This document shows, piece by piece, positions 6,398-6,854 of a DNA stretch of 6,854 nt. A model generated the notes under the pieces. The model saw only the letters and a program-made list of their open reading frames with translations, made no database searches and was not told the DNA's origin. The stretch comes from Pseudomonadota bacterium (lineage in GTDB: Bacteria > Pseudomonadota > Alphaproteobacteria > Acetobacterales > Acetobacteraceae). The stretch lies in assembly GCA_021785335.1 (NCBI GenBank), contig JAJYFW010000095.1:1-6854 (forward strand), in the 5' to 3' direction. The position numbers were made by a program, and so were the translations under genes. The first letter of the stretch is position 1. Each line of letters begins with the position of its first letter.

Positions 6398-6417
6398 GTG
6401 CGGGTTTCTCCGTCGCG

Positions 6418-6798
6418 TCAGCCGATGGCGGTGCGGTAAAAGCCGAGATATTTGCTGTAGAGCTGACTTGCCAGACGCTGCGCGGAATCGGTGCTGGCAA
6501 GCCGGGCGAGCGTCTGCTCGACTTCGACGGCGTTGCCGTCCGGCGTCGTCGGGCCCGGCACGCGATGGGGGCGGGTGCCGGCGTTGGCGGCGGGGAGGGA
6601 GCTGCCGGCGCTTGCCGGGGCGAGCGGCATGCCCTGCAGGATGCTGGCGAAGCCCGGCAGGTCCCGCGCGACGTAGCCCGGCGTGTCGGCGTTGGCGATG
6701 TCCTGCGCCAGCACCGCGGTGCGGCGCTCGCTATAGCGCATGCGCGCGTGGGCGAGGGAGAGCAGGCTGGTGTCGAACAGGCTCGGTGCGCTCGGCAT
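6418..6798 (-). CDS. flgB: Flagellar proximal rod protein FlgB
   Basis: A 126-residue rod protein, first gene of the visible flagellar cluster. The N-terminal helix contains the rod-family motif DIANADTPGYVARD (33-46). A flexible, poorly conserved Ala/Pro/Ser-rich middle (about 56-86) is followed by the FlgB signature DGNAVEVEQTLARLA (87-101) and a C-terminal helix ending YLGFYRTAIG. The length is slightly below the roughly 135 residues common in the family, mostly in the middle region. The ATG at 6798 is preceded by AGGA (6806-6809) at a spacing of seven bases. Another ATG eight bases upstream is in a different frame. Confidence 0.95.
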   Translation of the reverse strand: MPSAPSLFDTSLLSLAHARMRYSERRTAVLAQDIANADTPGYVARDLPGFASILQGMPLAPASAGSSLPAANAGTRPHRVPGPTTPDGNAVEVEQTLARLASTDSAQRLASQLYSKYLGFYRTAIG

Positions 6799-6854
6799 GC
6801 GCGCATCCTGACGCGCGCGTGCTTCGGAGTCGTTAATCGCGCCCGGCAGAATTC
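6799..6854 (-). promoter_or_regulatory. Partial leader/promoter region of the flgB operon
   Basis: These 56 bases hold the 5' leader of flgB, including the AGGA ribosome binding site at 6806-6809. On the minus strand, GATTAACGAC covers a TTAA at 6833-6836, which could be half of a CtrA box (TTAA-N7-TTAA). No second TTAA lies at the right spacing inside the window, so a CtrA site is not established. The rest of the promoter lies beyond the right edge. Confidence 0.3.

Noticed and set aside
6849..6854. GAATTC exactly at the right end of the window
   Set aside because: It is an EcoRI site and could reflect a cloned fragment, but the left end is not one and another GAATTC lies near 129, so nothing can be concluded.

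Overview
The window is very GC-rich double-stranded bacterial DNA. Its gene content points to an alphaproteobacterium, probably of the Rhodospirillales/Acetobacteraceae type: a D-tartrate dehydratase very like the Bradyrhizobium enzyme, a Zur-type zinc regulator, a Flp pilin, and a CckA-type hybrid kinase placed directly after flhB. As I recall it, Caulobacter has the same flhB-cckA order. This assignment rests on gene order and protein resemblance, not on a database search.

Left part (1-1801). A D-tartrate dehydratase gene (minus strand) runs off the left edge, so its C-terminal part is missing. It is divergent from a Zur-like gene (plus strand), with 52 bases between them. After zur comes an AT-rich island of roughly 70 bases with nested dyad symmetry, the only clearly AT-rich stretch in the window. 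A small Flp-type (type IVb) prepilin gene on the plus strand follows.

Right part (1823-6798). Seven minus-strand genes are packed head to tail in the order flgB, flgC, fliE, fliQ, fliR, flhB, cckA. Gaps are 3-20 bases or small overlaps, except for 43 bases before cckA. The set encodes proximal rod proteins (FlgB, FlgC), the rod/export adaptor FliE, and three inner-membrane subunits of the flagellar type III export apparatus (FliQ, FliR, FlhB). The last gene encodes a hybrid histidine kinase that resembles the cell-cycle kinase CckA. Together they probably form one transcription unit starting near the right edge, linking early flagellar assembly to the CckA-CtrA pathway. The flp gene and cckA converge, with 21 bases between their stop codons.

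No intergenic stretch exceeds 300 bases; the longest is 1438-1609. I saw no tRNA, rRNA, CRISPR array, insertion sequence or phage gene. Most of the window is conventional flagellar and housekeeping content. The less ordinary points are a CckA-like kinase with no membrane anchor, a 13-codon mini-cistron before it, a Flp prepilin with Ala instead of Gly at the cleavage site, and the dyad-rich island upstream of flp.
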